From a virus, in IMG/VR virus record IMGVR_UViG_3300012920_000156, positions 1-30,964 of that record: 30,964 nucleotides of DNA; one strand, written 5' to 3'. A program made the translations under genes and the position numbers. Of the stretch, positions 15,841 through 23,423 are shown piece by piece (position 1 is the stretch's first letter; every line of letters starts with the position of its first letter). The notes under the pieces were generated by a model. That model made no database searches. It saw only the letters and a program-made list of their open reading frames with translations, and was not told the DNA's origin.

Positions 15841-16155
15841 ATGGCACAAGTAAGCGATGTAAGTTTGGCAAATCAGGGATTCAGTGCGTTCCGCACGGAA
15901 TTAAACAACATATTATCGGCGATTAATTCTTCACATAGTGGAAGTTCAGCACCGGGTTCAGCTACCGCAGGTACACTTTGGGTTGACACAGCAACAAGTG
16001 GAGTTTTAAAATTAAAGATGAATGACGGAACAGATAATGTTGAAATTCTACAATTAAATATTTCAAGTAATGCTTTGACAAGCACAATGTCGGTAACAGG
16101 AACTATTTCCGAAACTGACCCAAATGCTTTGCCATTAGCGATTGCTTTAGGATAG
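15841..16155 (+). CDS. Small virion structural protein, fibre-like (104 aa)
   Basis: A 104-residue Ser/Ala/Thr-rich protein: FSAFRTELNNILSAINSSHS, then PGSATAGTLWVDTATSGVLK and LKMNDGTDNVEILQLN. The 'P-GTLWVDTATSG-LK-ND-G' unit is common in marine phage fibre and tail-attachment proteins, where it forms a short beta prism after a trimerising helix. It lies just after the tail-tip gene. Likely a collar or side-fibre adaptor. No enzymatic motif. Confidence 0.7.
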   Translation: MAQVSDVSLANQGFSAFRTELNNILSAINSSHSGSSAPGSATAGTLWVDTATSGVLKLKMNDGTDNVEILQLNISSNALTSTMSVTGTISETDPNALPLAIALG

Positions 16156-16164
16156 GAGTAAAAC

Positions 16165-16515
16165 ATGGCTAATACTTTTAAGGTAAAGACAAACGGAGCT
16201 ATGCCAGCCAGTGCAGGAACTCCGCTAACTTTATACACAGTACCGTCAAGCACAACAACTGTTGTTATTGGATTAACACTTTGCAATATTCATACAACTT
16301 CAGTAACTGCTGATGTACAATTAGTTTCAGATACAAGCGATACAGAAACAAACGAAACAGTTTTATTAATTAAAGATGTAAGTATTCCTGCAGGAAGTTC
16401 ACTAGAGGTTTTATCAGGCGGAAAATATGTTATGCAAACAACTGATGTAATGAAAATTGACTGTTCAGTTTCTGCAAAGATAGACGCAACATTAAGTATT
16501 TTAGAGATTACATAG
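16165..16515 (+). CDS. Small beta-sandwich virion protein (116 aa)
   Basis: A 116-residue beta-rich protein, ANTFKVKTNGAMPASAGTPL, TLYTVPSSTTTVVIGLTLCN, LLIKDVSIPAGSSLEVLSGG, ending TLSILEIT. This recurs widely in cyanophage and pelagiphage structural clusters ('TVPSxTTTVVIGLxLxN' and 'VxIPAGSSLEVLxGGK'). It is probably a trimeric fibre-adaptor or decoration protein. AGGAG stands before the ATG. Known as a virion protein by family impression only; exact location on the particle is not known. Confidence 0.75.
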   Translation: MANTFKVKTNGAMPASAGTPLTLYTVPSSTTTVVIGLTLCNIHTTSVTADVQLVSDTSDTETNETVLLIKDVSIPAGSSLEVLSGGKYVMQTTDVMKIDCSVSAKIDATLSILEIT

Positions 16516-16523
16516 GATTTTAA

Positions 16524-17180
16524 ATGGCTTATATTGGTAAGACTCCTACAAAAGCACCTTTAACAAGTTCTGATATTGCTAACGATATAATCAATAGCGA
16601 TCATATAGGCGATACTGCAATATCTGGTTTTAGTGCATTAGCAGAGTCACCAGCAGATACAGACGAATTTTTAATATCAGATGGTGGTACACTTAAAAGA
16701 ATTGATGCAAGTCATGTAGGGGGTGGTTTATCTAATTGGAGTGAAAACTCAGGTAATTTACTTCCTAGTAATGCTTCTTATGGAATTTACTTAGGAGTAA
16801 ATTCTGCAACTGCATCAAACTTATTAAATGATTATGAGTTTGGTACTTTTACGCCATCAATAGCCCCTACATCTGGTTCATTTTCTGCTGTTGGTACACA
16901 AAATGGATATTATACAAAAATAGGAAATTTAGTTCATTATCAATGTGAATTAAATGTTACAACGAATGGTTCTGCAAGTGCAAATATTGATGTTACTGGT
17001 TTGCCTTTTACTTCTGCATCAACAGGACTTGTACATACTGTAAATCATGGAAGAGAAACAGCAATTAATGGTAGCACTTTTGTAACTATTATGAGCAGAA
17101 ATGTAACAGCTTTAGTTATGTTAGGCCCTCCATTTGGCAATAGTGCTAGTTATTCATTAAACGGAACTTATAGAGTATGA
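16524..17180 (+). CDS. Tail fibre protein A (fibre-partner cassette 1)
   Basis: A 218-residue fibre. The N-terminus MAYIGKTPTKAPLTSSDIAN is the attachment region typical of marine phage fibres, followed by an extended part (GDTAISGFSALAESPADTDE; FLISDGGTLKRIDAS) and a C-terminal beta-rich tip of about 110 residues (from about FTPSIAPTSGSFSAVGTQNG). It is the first of three consecutive fibre genes, each overlapped by the next small gene through ATGA. Recognition of a host surface sugar or protein is inferred. Confidence 0.82.
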   Translation: MAYIGKTPTKAPLTSSDIANDIINSDHIGDTAISGFSALAESPADTDEFLISDGGTLKRIDASHVGGGLSNWSENSGNLLPSNASYGIYLGVNSATASNLLNDYEFGTFTPSIAPTSGSFSAVGTQNGYYTKIGNLVHYQCELNVTTNGSASANIDVTGLPFTSASTGLVHTVNHGRETAINGSTFVTIMSRNVTALVMLGPPFGNSASYSLNGTYRV

Positions 17181-17395
17181 TTTTAGATATAAAAGTTTTA
17201 GGCGAATATAAAGCTATTCATGTTGCAACTGAGGTTGATGGAGTTAGACACAGAAAAGTTTATCACCCAAATGAAGATGTTTCAGGCGAAGATGATCAGA
17301 TTGTTGCATTAGCAAATGAACATTGGACAGACGAAGTAAAAACAGCATGGCAAAATAAAAGAGACGCAGATACAGTATTGGAGAATAAATTTTAA
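17177..17395 (+). CDS. Small fibre-partner protein (72 aa), cassette 1
   Basis: A 72-residue acidic protein (ILDIKVLGEYKAIHVATEVD ... HPNEDVSGEDDQIVALANEH) that overlaps the fibre by four bases. Proteins with the 'VxxPxxDVSGE...VxxxAxxxWTDEVxxAW' look follow fibre genes in many marine phages and may be fibre chaperones or tip-associated proteins. No direct evidence of function. Ends three bases before the next fibre start. Confidence 0.65.
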   Translation: MILDIKVLGEYKAIHVATEVDGVRHRKVYHPNEDVSGEDDQIVALANEHWTDEVKTAWQNKRDADTVLENKF

Positions 17396-18469
17396 ATGGC
17401 TTTCATTGGTAAAGAACCTTTAACAGGTGCATATAATATGCTTGATAATCTCACAGCATCAGCAACTGCAAGTTATAGTTTAACTTTAGATTCAACAGCT
17501 TTCGTACCAGAATCAGCGAATCATTTACTCGTATCACTAAATGGTTCAATCCAAAAAGCTGGCAGTTCATATACTGTAAGTGGCTCTACTCTTACGTTTA
17601 GTTCTGCCCTCACTTCATCAGACTCAATAGATTTTGTTTTAGCATTAGGTAATGTTTTAGATATTGGTACTCCAAGCGATGCAACTGTAACAAACGCAAA
17701 AACAAATTTTGTATCAACATCATCTGCAGCTGGTTTACAAATCAAAGGTGACGGAACTACTGACGGAACTTTGCAACTTAATTGCTCGCAGAACAGCCAC
17801 GGTATCAAATTAAAAAGTCCTGCGCATAGCACATCAAGTAGTTATACACTCACATTTCCCGGAACTGATCCAAGCGCAGACAAATTTTTAAAAACTGACG
17901 GCTCAGGTAATTTATCTTTTGCTGATGCTGGGGGTAAATTAGTATACTTAACAAGACAAGCCGCAACAAGTTCAGTTTCAGCATTATATTTTGATAATGT
18001 TTTTACTTCAACTTACAATCATTATGTTTGTGTTTTAAATATAGTAAGACCTGTATCAGATGGCGATAGTTTTAGAGGTAGAGTAAATTATAATGGCTCA
18101 GCAAAAAGTTCAGCTAAATATCGTTATATAAGTGATTATACAGATACAGGCGGAACTAGAAATATGAATGGCTCTGACAGTGATACAGAATTTAAATTTG
18201 CTGACTCAGTTAAAAATGATGCGTTTCAAGGTGGGTACGCAGGAGTTTGGAATATATTTACCGATATAGGAGATACAAGCGATAGATGTTCATTTAGATA
18301 TATGGGTAGTGGAAGTTTTAATAATGGCTCTGGTAATGCACATATTTCAATAACTGGTGGTGGATATTTTGATAATGGACATGATGAAATAAATGGAATG
18401 GATTTTTATTATAATTCAGGCAATATTGCACAATATGACATAACTTTTTATGGAGTTTTAAAATCATGA
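17396..18469 (+). CDS. Tail fibre protein B (fibre-partner cassette 2)
   Basis: A 357-residue fibre with MAFIGKEPLTGAYNMLDNLT as attachment N-terminus (close to the MAYIGK start of fibre A), a hairpin-repeat module (SATASYSLTLDSTAFVPESA; LLVSLNGSIQKAGSSYTVSG; LTFSSALTSSDSIDFVLALG), an LKTDGSGNLSF spacer, and a long C-terminal receptor-binding domain with many Tyr/Asn/Gly residues. The module with 'hLVSLNG.xQ..GSSYTVSG..LTFS' is frequent in phage fibres. It overlaps the chaperone-like gene by ATGA. Confidence 0.85.
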   Translation: MAFIGKEPLTGAYNMLDNLTASATASYSLTLDSTAFVPESANHLLVSLNGSIQKAGSSYTVSGSTLTFSSALTSSDSIDFVLALGNVLDIGTPSDATVTNAKTNFVSTSSAAGLQIKGDGTTDGTLQLNCSQNSHGIKLKSPAHSTSSSYTLTFPGTDPSADKFLKTDGSGNLSFADAGGKLVYLTRQAATSSVSALYFDNVFTSTYNHYVCVLNIVRPVSDGDSFRGRVNYNGSAKSSAKYRYISDYTDTGGTRNMNGSDSDTEFKFADSVKNDAFQGGYAGVWNIFTDIGDTSDRCSFRYMGSGSFNNGSGNAHISITGGGYFDNGHDEINGMDFYYNSGNIAQYDITFYGVLKS

Positions 18470-18795
18470 GTTTAGTATCACATAATGGCGAAATAAGAGA
18501 GGCAACTGCTGAAGAACAAGTTGAGATTGATGCAAGACAATCAAAAGCTGTATCTGATAAGCCAACAGAACAACTTGCTGAAATAAGAAAAATTAGAAAT
18601 CAAAAACTTTTAGAAACTGATTGGAAAGTTACAAGTGCAAAAGAAAAAGGCACGACTCTTTCAACATCATTTAAAAATTGGAGACAAGGATTGCGTGATA
18701 TTCCAAGTACCTATACAACTGAAAGTGAGTATGATGAATTGTTGGCAAGAGATGATGACGGAAATCTAACTCATAGTGTTTGGAGTGAATCATGA
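18466..18795 (+). CDS. Phage_tail_APC-like fibre assembly chaperone (109 aa), cassette 2
   Basis: A 109-residue protein whose C-terminal half (IRKIRNQKLLETDWKVTSAK ... FKNWRQGLRDIPSTY) fits the Phage_tail_APC (assembly-chaperone-like) pattern 'hRxxRxxLLxxTDWxxx...WRQxLRDIPxxY'. It is found after fibre genes in many phages and is believed to help them fold or assemble. The first half (HNGEIREATAEEQVEIDARQ) is a short beta then acidic helix. Overlaps the fibres on both sides by four bases. Confidence 0.8.
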   Translation: MSLVSHNGEIREATAEEQVEIDARQSKAVSDKPTEQLAEIRKIRNQKLLETDWKVTSAKEKGTTLSTSFKNWRQGLRDIPSTYTTESEYDELLARDDDGNLTHSVWSES

Positions 18796-19313
18796 CATTA
18801 GTAAAAGTTAGATCAAGAGGAATTAATTTAGCAGACAATTTTGCATTTACAGGCACGATCACAGGTGCTGGTGGTGGAAAAGTTTTACAGGTTGTTCAAA
18901 GTAAATCATCAACAGGACAAAGTTCAACTTCTTCAGATTTGGTTGAATATACAGGTGGTAGTGTTTCAATAACACCATCAGCAACTTCTAGTAAAGTTTT
19001 AGTCATAGTAACAGGTTCAATAATGATTGGTCGTAATAGTGTAAGTCAAACACATGGACAAGGTAGAACAAAATTATATAGAGGCAGTACAGATATTGAC
19101 ATTGAATCTAGTGTAGGTCATAACTATGGTAGTGTTAGTAATGGCAATCAATGGGCAGATCATGGTTTTGCATTTAGTAATGTAGGTTTGGACTCTCCTA
19201 ATACTACAAGCTCTACAACTTACAAAATTTATTTTAGAGGTGATGGCTCTTTACAAGGATATATTCCTTTTGGTGGTAAAGTAATTTTCACAGCAATGGA
19301 AATAGGTGCATGA
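18792..19313 (+). CDS. Tail fibre protein C (fibre-partner cassette 3)
   Basis: A 173-residue fibre consisting of a short N-terminal anchor (KVRSRGINLADNFAFTGTIT) and a C-terminal receptor-type domain (GGGKVLQVVQSKSSTGQSST ... FGGKVIFTAMEIGA). The 'GGGKVLQVVQ...TxxxxYKIYFRGDG..YI..G....xAMEIGA' domain is common at the tip of marine phage fibres. It lacks the MA(F/Y)IGK start of the two others, so it may be joined to one of them as a tip or act as a separate short fibre. Confidence 0.8.
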   Translation: MTLVKVRSRGINLADNFAFTGTITGAGGGKVLQVVQSKSSTGQSSTSSDLVEYTGGSVSITPSATSSKVLVIVTGSIMIGRNSVSQTHGQGRTKLYRGSTDIDIESSVGHNYGSVSNGNQWADHGFAFSNVGLDSPNTTSSTTYKIYFRGDGSLQGYIPFGGKVIFTAMEIGA

Positions 19314-19531
19314 TAAAAGATAATTTAATAAAATTTAATAACGCTGTTCAAAATTTAAAAGCGGATGTTGGTGTTGTTGTATATTCGGACGACATGAATG
19401 AAGAAATCTTTAACACAAAAACAAAATGGCAAACAGGCAGTACAGAAAATGAAGAAGCAATACTTTCTGACACAAATCCACATAGTGAATTAACTTGGAC
19501 TAAAGTAAAAGAAGAAATGGATAAACTCTAA
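19310..19531 (+). CDS. Small fibre-partner protein (73 aa), cassette 3
   Basis: A 73-residue protein (MIKDNLIKFNNAVQNLKADV ... SELTWTKVKEEMDKL) that overlaps fibre C by ATGA. The ending TW-x-KVKEEMDKL recurs in small marine phage proteins next to fibre genes. Probably a fibre-associated or chaperone protein; no catalytic motif is seen. It closes the fibre block. Confidence 0.62.
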   Translation: MIKDNLIKFNNAVQNLKADVGVVVYSDDMNEEIFNTKTKWQTGSTENEEAILSDTNPHSELTWTKVKEEMDKL

Positions 19532-19536
19532 ATTGA

Positions 19537-20112
19537 ATGTGGAAACCTTTCATTATAGGCACAATACTAGCCATCATAATAATTTTTTTTCTTAATAGTA
19601 TGATGAACTCAGCTATGGCTGAGACGAATACAGTCAGTAGTACGGTAGTTACGAATAGTACTCCTCCCACAGCGAATTCGCCAAGCGTCGTAGTAAATAA
19701 TTCTGATATTTGTAAGACAGCTGTAGCAGGAGCTGTCCAGACTCAAATACTTGGAATTTCATCAGGCGTTACGGTGCGTGACGAAAATTGCGAACGACTA
19801 AAGCTATCACGCTCACTTTACGCAATGGGCATGAAGGTGGCAGCAATCTCAACTCTTTGTGCTGACAGTCGAGTTTTTGATGCAATGTGGAATGCAGGCA
19901 CGTACTGCCCTTATAATGCAAGCATAGGGGAAGATGCTAGAAAAGGTTGGGAATCAAATATAGATGATATTCCAGAAGGTAGCTTAATATTTCAGAATAT
20001 TACAGAGGCTAGAATTGAAGAAAAAGAACAAACCGTAAGGGATTTAAATGATTTTGAAAAATTTGTTATTGTCGGCATGGCTATGTATATTGGTGTGCCT
20101 ATCATTTTCTAG
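19537..20112 (+). CDS. Exported/membrane protein conserved in marine phages (191 aa)
   Basis: A 191-residue protein with a hydrophobic N-terminal segment (residues 5-19, FIIGTILAIIIIFFL) followed by AMAE, a plausible signal-peptidase site after Ala28. A Ser/Thr linker precedes a conserved core (CKTAVAGAVQTQILGISSGV, TVRDENCERLKLSRSLYAMG, RVFDAMWNAGTYCPYNASIG) with four cysteines that could form disulfides in the periplasm. A second hydrophobic stretch ends the protein (FVIVGMAMYIGVPIIF). Similar proteins lie before lysis genes in cyanophages and pelagiphages, function unknown. Its last 65 bases overlap the next gene. Confidence 0.8.
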   Translation: MWKPFIIGTILAIIIIFFLNSMMNSAMAETNTVSSTVVTNSTPPTANSPSVVVNNSDICKTAVAGAVQTQILGISSGVTVRDENCERLKLSRSLYAMGMKVAAISTLCADSRVFDAMWNAGTYCPYNASIGEDARKGWESNIDDIPEGSLIFQNITEARIEEKEQTVRDLNDFEKFVIVGMAMYIGVPIIF

Positions 20113-21649
20113 CAAAGCTGTAGATTGCACAACTGATACAGTAGGATTATGTACTCCTACGATTGAACAAATCATTGAAGAATCAAGCATAGAAACTATT
20201 GAATTTCAAGCAGACGGAATACTCACTACAACCGAAACTACGACAACTACGACAACAACAACAGTTGCTAATCAAGACTCTAGCGATTTATTAGATGGTG
20301 ATAACGATTTCGTCACTTCAAAATATGAGGGCGATATGGATATAGATTGGGGGGGACAGGGTCCTGCATCTATGCCTAGTGGCTCTTCATGTGGTCAATT
20401 AGGAACTGATAAATGTGCCATGATTACAGGCAGTGGAAATGGAACAAGTACAATGGGAGTTTCTGGAATGGGAACGACATTTATTCAAACTATAAATGTT
20501 TCTGATCTCAATATAACTCATGGTGGCAGAACTAATTATACAATCAAGGTAGAAAAACAAGATGCTCAAGATTCTATCTATATGCATATTACAGGAAAGA
20601 ACGGAACAACAAATGTATTTAGTGGTACAGATATTTTAAGTGCTAGTGGCACAAATAGTGGTTATAAATCATATGAAGGTGGATTTGACTTTTCAGGAAG
20701 TATTACATCTGTCATTATAGAAGTAGGCGGTAGAGATATAAATCTTGCCATAGGACCCATGTTCGACGATGTATCCGTTCGGATTTTGTATAATGTTATC
20801 AGTACCATTGTTGAGCAAACGATAACGAGTGTTGAAATGTTTGTCGCTTATAATATTGATGCACCAGAGGAAGTTATAGATATTGTTGAAGATATTTTCG
20901 ATTCAAATATGCCTATTGAAACTGATGTAGGTTTAGATTTTGAACCTATTGAAATTGAAGAAGTAAGTTATGAATCTGTTGAAATAGAAATAGCAGAAAT
21001 AGAAATTGAAGAAATTCAAGTTGTCAGTGTTGATCTTTCGGAATCTGAAACTGTTGAAGTTAATGTGGTTGATGTTGAAACAGAAATTGAAATGGAAATA
21101 GAAATGGACTTAGATGTTGATGTGGAAGAATCAACTGATGTTGAGCCAGCGACACAAGAAGAAACAGAATCAACACAAGAAGCACCAACCAATAACGATA
21201 CTGAAGAACAAAACGAAGAAGTGACCGAAGAATCAACGGAAGAAACAAACGAGGAATCCAACGAACCGAAAACAGAAGTAGCTGAAAAAGAAGATACAGA
21301 AAAGACAGAAGAAGCACAGCAAGAAGAAGAAAAAACTGAAGAACCCAAGTTAGCGAAGAAAGAATCATCTAAGGAAAAAGCCGCTAAAAAAATATTGAAA
21401 AAGATAGACGATAAAAAAAGATATGATTCTACTAGTCAATTAAAAACCCTTGTTGTCATGCAAGTATTAGGCAACAGTAAGTCATTTTTTGAGAGTCAAC
21501 AACAGCTTATTGATAGAGTAGGATTTTTCACAGATACTACTTTGCCAGATAGCTATATTTCTGATAATAATATCGCTGGTTATCTTCTATTTGGTGGGAG
21601 TGATCAATTAATGAATGAAATGATAGATAGTCAATGGCAACAGAAATAG
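20048..21649 (+). CDS. Exported protein with long acidic Glu-rich region (533 aa)
   Basis: The N-terminus NLLLSAWLCILVCLSFSSKA is a clear Sec signal peptide, probably cut after Ala24. Then follow a Thr run (about residues 58-73), a Gly/Ser-rich beta domain with paired cysteines (SCGQLGTDKCAMI; to about residue 255), a very long Glu-rich region (about 285-450) with EIE/VEV repeats turning to TEE repeats, a Lys-rich patch (about 445-470), and a conserved C-terminal 70 residues (QLKTLVVMQVLGNSKSFFES ... NIAGYLLFGGSDQLMNEMID). ATG 20048 has AAGGGA five bases before it. The C-terminal part resembles proteins in marine T4-like and pelagiphage genomes; role unknown, possibly a virion or cell-envelope protein acting at lysis. 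Confidence 0.8.
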   Translation: MILKNLLLSAWLCILVCLSFSSKAVDCTTDTVGLCTPTIEQIIEESSIETIEFQADGILTTTETTTTTTTTTVANQDSSDLLDGDNDFVTSKYEGDMDIDWGGQGPASMPSGSSCGQLGTDKCAMITGSGNGTSTMGVSGMGTTFIQTINVSDLNITHGGRTNYTIKVEKQDAQDSIYMHITGKNGTTNVFSGTDILSASGTNSGYKSYEGGFDFSGSITSVIIEVGGRDINLAIGPMFDDVSVRILYNVISTIVEQTITSVEMFVAYNIDAPEEVIDIVEDIFDSNMPIETDVGLDFEPIEIEEVSYESVEIEIAEIEIEEIQVVSVDLSESETVEVNVVDVETEIEMEIEMDLDVDVEESTDVEPATQEETESTQEAPTNNDTEEQNEEVTEESTEETNEESNEPKTEVAEKEDTEKTEEAQQEEEKTEEPKLAKKESSKEKAAKKILKKIDDKKRYDSTSQLKTLVVMQVLGNSKSFFESQQQLIDRVGFFTDTTLPDSYISDNNIAGYLLFGGSDQLMNEMIDSQWQQK

Positions 21650-22119
21650 ATGTAGGAGGAGTAAAGTTTAGAGGAGGTAAAATCTTCTTAATAATAACAA
21701 TTCTTAGTTCTTTCGTAGGCGTATTGTGGGGAGGTTTTGAAGCATATCAAAGATATTTAGACATGGAAGCTAAAATAGAAAGTTTTGTTAGTCCTGATCT
21801 GTCGGGATTTGATAAGAAACTTGAAGTATTAGATACTGAATTTAATATGTTACAATCCGAAATATCAATTATTCTTGAGGAGGTTGCACTAGTTGCGGAT
21901 GTAGCAAAAGAACTTAAAAACGACTTAAAAGCAGATGTCCGCAGAATTGAAACAATAGTTGAAGATGTTGAAACTAGAGTCAAAGAAGATAGCAGAGAAA
22001 ATTCAAGAGATTTAAAAGAAGCGATAAATAGTATTAAAGACGATATGACAGAACTAGAGGAAAAGGTTGAAAAGCAAATAAGAAATGCATTAGAGAATCC
22101 TTTAAGTCAGTTGAAATAA
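21634..22119 (+). CDS. Inner-membrane coiled-coil protein, i-spanin-like (161 aa)
   Basis: A 161-residue protein with one N-terminal TM segment (residues about 16-37, IFLIITILSSFVGVLWGGF) and then an almost continuous coiled coil of about 110 residues, no cysteines and no enzyme motif. Start codon overlaps the previous gene by 16 bases. Topology, length and position just before the endolysin fit an inner-membrane spanin subunit, but no partner outer-membrane lipoprotein is seen nearby; the lipoprotein-like gene at 26637 lies in the other operon. A general membrane scaffold is an alternative. Confidence 0.6.
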   Translation: MATEIDVGGVKFRGGKIFLIITILSSFVGVLWGGFEAYQRYLDMEAKIESFVSPDLSGFDKKLEVLDTEFNMLQSEISIILEEVALVADVAKELKNDLKADVRRIETIVEDVETRVKEDSRENSRDLKEAINSIKDDMTELEEKVEKQIRNALENPLSQLK

Positions 22120-22144
22120 AAGCTGATTATGGTATTTATGAACT

Positions 22145-22333
22145 ATGACTAAGATAGCACCAAAAACAACAAAAGAGCATATTGTAAATATTTATAATAA
22201 GATTGAGCTATTAGAAACAAATCACATTTACCACTTGCAAAAAGAAGTTCGTAAGTTGAATTATATTTTATGGACTATCGGATTCATGGTAGCAACTCAA
22301 TTCATATCTTGGATATTAAGGATGCTAGGCTAA
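22145..22333 (+). CDS. Small single-TM protein, antiholin/pinholin-like (62 aa)
   Basis: A 62-residue protein with a basic, helical first half (TTKEHIVNIYNKIELLETNH) and a C-terminal TM segment (ILWTIGFMVATQFISWILRM). It is coupled to the lysozyme by TAATG. A tail-anchored single-TM protein in a lysis cassette may be a second holin or an antiholin, but a role in membrane anchoring of another factor is equally possible. The ribosome site is weak. Confidence 0.65.
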   Translation: MTKIAPKTTKEHIVNIYNKIELLETNHIYHLQKEVRKLNYILWTIGFMVATQFISWILRMLG

Positions 22334-22779
22334 TGGATTTACATACTCTACAGCAAGACATTATACAAGAGGAGGGTGGTATTATTTTAAAACCTTATCA
22401 AGATCATTTAGGCTATTGGACTATTGGCGCAGGTCATTTGATAAGAGATAACGAAAAACAAGAATTGATGAGTCCGATCACATATCAAAGAGGACTAGAA
22501 CTATTTTTAAAAGATTTTAATGTTGCAGTAGATGATGCAGAACAATTTACTGAGGGAATGAATATTGATGATAATGCGCAGGAATGCGTTATCCATATGG
22601 TATTTCAGCTTGGCTTACCACGCTTGAATAAATTCGTTAAATTTAAAAAATGTTTATCGGAAAATAATATTGAAGGTGCAATTGAAGAAATGAGGGATAG
22701 TCTATGGTACAATCAAACAACAAACAGAGCAAATCGAATAATAGAAAAAATGCAAAAAAGCGCAAAGTCAAACGCATAA
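22333..22779 (+). CDS. Endolysin, GH24 T4-type lysozyme
   Basis: A 148-residue muramidase that cuts the peptidoglycan glycan chain. Catalytic triad of the family: E14 (EEGG), D24 (YQDHLG), T30 (WTIGAGH). The E-to-D spacing is nine residues instead of the usual eight, so E14 carries a one-residue insertion relative to T4 lysozyme; E13 is adjacent. The C-terminal lobe (QECVIHMVFQLGLPRLNKFV; RDSLWYNQTTNRANRII) matches the 'R-S-WY-Q...RA-R' end of GH24 enzymes. No signal peptide, so it depends on a holin. The start overlapping the previous stop (TAATG) is preferred to an in-frame upstream codon at 22270. Confidence 0.9.
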   Translation: MDLHTLQQDIIQEEGGIILKPYQDHLGYWTIGAGHLIRDNEKQELMSPITYQRGLELFLKDFNVAVDDAEQFTEGMNIDDNAQECVIHMVFQLGLPRLNKFVKFKKCLSENNIEGAIEEMRDSLWYNQTTNRANRIIEKMQKSAKSNA

Positions 22780-22862
22780 CAACTATTGAAGAAAAAAAAG
22801 AAATTGAAAAAAATAGACTATCATATCTTAAAAGAGCATGGATATTATTAGGAGGTAAATAA
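22704..22862 (+). CDS. Nested small basic protein (52 aa) between lysozyme and holin
   Basis: A 52-residue frame starting inside the lysozyme gene (76-base overlap, different frame) and ending in a TAATG overlap with the holin. Product: MVQSNNKQSKSNNRKNAKKR, then a charged helix and RAWILLGGK. The last codons contain GGAGG, the holin ribosome site. Strong charge and end-to-start coupling suggest it is real, but a fortuitous frame cannot be excluded. It could act as a translational lead-in that sets holin synthesis. Confidence 0.55.
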   Translation: MVQSNNKQSKSNNRKNAKKRKVKRITTIEEKKEIEKNRLSYLKRAWILLGGK

Positions 22863-23278
22863 TGGTTTTAGGAAAATTATTAAGTGGCGGAACAGTAAAA
22901 GCAGTTGCAGGCGTTATTGATGAGTTACATACAAGTGAAGAAGAAAAATTACAACTAAAAGCACGATTTGCTGAAATAGAGTCAAAGCTAAAAGAAAAAC
23001 AAATGGAAATAAATTTAGCTGATGCTAAATCAACTGCCGGTGGAATAAGTGGAATGTTACAGCGATCATGGCGCCCCCTGATTGGTATGTCATGTGCTTT
23101 AGCAATTTTTTGGGAATTTGTCTTGTCAAAATTTATTTTATTTATTTGTGGTCTCTTTCAGTATGAAGTGGTAAACATACCAGAGTTAGATATGGGTACA
23201 TTGATGCCCCTCGTTATGAGTCTTTTAGGCATGGGTGCCTTGCGCACTTTTGAAAAAACTAAAGGTATATCTAAATAA
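22862..23278 (+). CDS. Holin, 3-TM type (gene-transfer-release holin family)
   Basis: A 138-residue protein: cytosolic helical first half with EEEKLQLKARFAEIESKLKE and KEKQMEINLADAKS, then SWRPLIGMSCALAIFWEFVL as first TM, FILFICGLFQ and LMPLVMSLLGMGALRTFEK as others. The 'RSWRPLIG' motif and the topology fit the 3TM holin family first described from alphaproteobacterial gene transfer agents and many phages. It forms inner-membrane holes that release the endolysin. Good ribosome site GGAGG. Confidence 0.87.
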   Translation: MVLGKLLSGGTVKAVAGVIDELHTSEEEKLQLKARFAEIESKLKEKQMEINLADAKSTAGGISGMLQRSWRPLIGMSCALAIFWEFVLSKFILFICGLFQYEVVNIPELDMGTLMPLVMSLLGMGALRTFEKTKGISK

Positions 23279-23292
23279 AGAAAGGAGTACTT

Positions 23293-23421
23293 ATGGCTAT
23301 TAAAAAAATAGAACAGAAAGTAACAAAGTGGTGGCATGCATTCACTGAATTGAAATCATGGGTGCAAATAGTGATAGCAGTTGCGTTGGTTGTAATTGTT
23401 CATAATTATATTTTGCATTAG
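23293..23421 (+). CDS. Tiny single-TM protein (42 aa)
   Basis: A 42-residue frame with AAAGGAG before ATG: a basic amphipathic first half (IKKIEQKVTKWWHAFTELKS) and a TM segment (WVQIVIAVALVVIVHNYIL). It lies 14 bases after the holin stop. Likely an auxiliary holin or lysis regulator, inferred from its place; it could also be a membrane-anchored small phage protein of other function. Confidence 0.65.
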   Translation: MAIKKIEQKVTKWWHAFTELKSWVQIVIAVALVVIVHNYILH

Positions 23422-23423
23422 TC

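Noticed and set aside
15873-16286. 137-codon minus-strand open frame across two small structural genes
   Set aside because: It opposes two consecutive plus-strand genes with good starts and family resemblance, and shows no recognisable motif.
21016-21368. Two minus-strand open frames in the Glu-rich part of the exported protein
   Set aside because: They encode Ser- or Leu/Phe-rich low-complexity sequence that simply mirrors the GAA/GAT repeats of the sense gene.
22270-22332. N-terminal extension of the lysozyme from 22270
   Set aside because: It would overlap the TM segment of the preceding gene by 64 bases; the TAATG start at 22333 gives the usual GH24 N-terminus.
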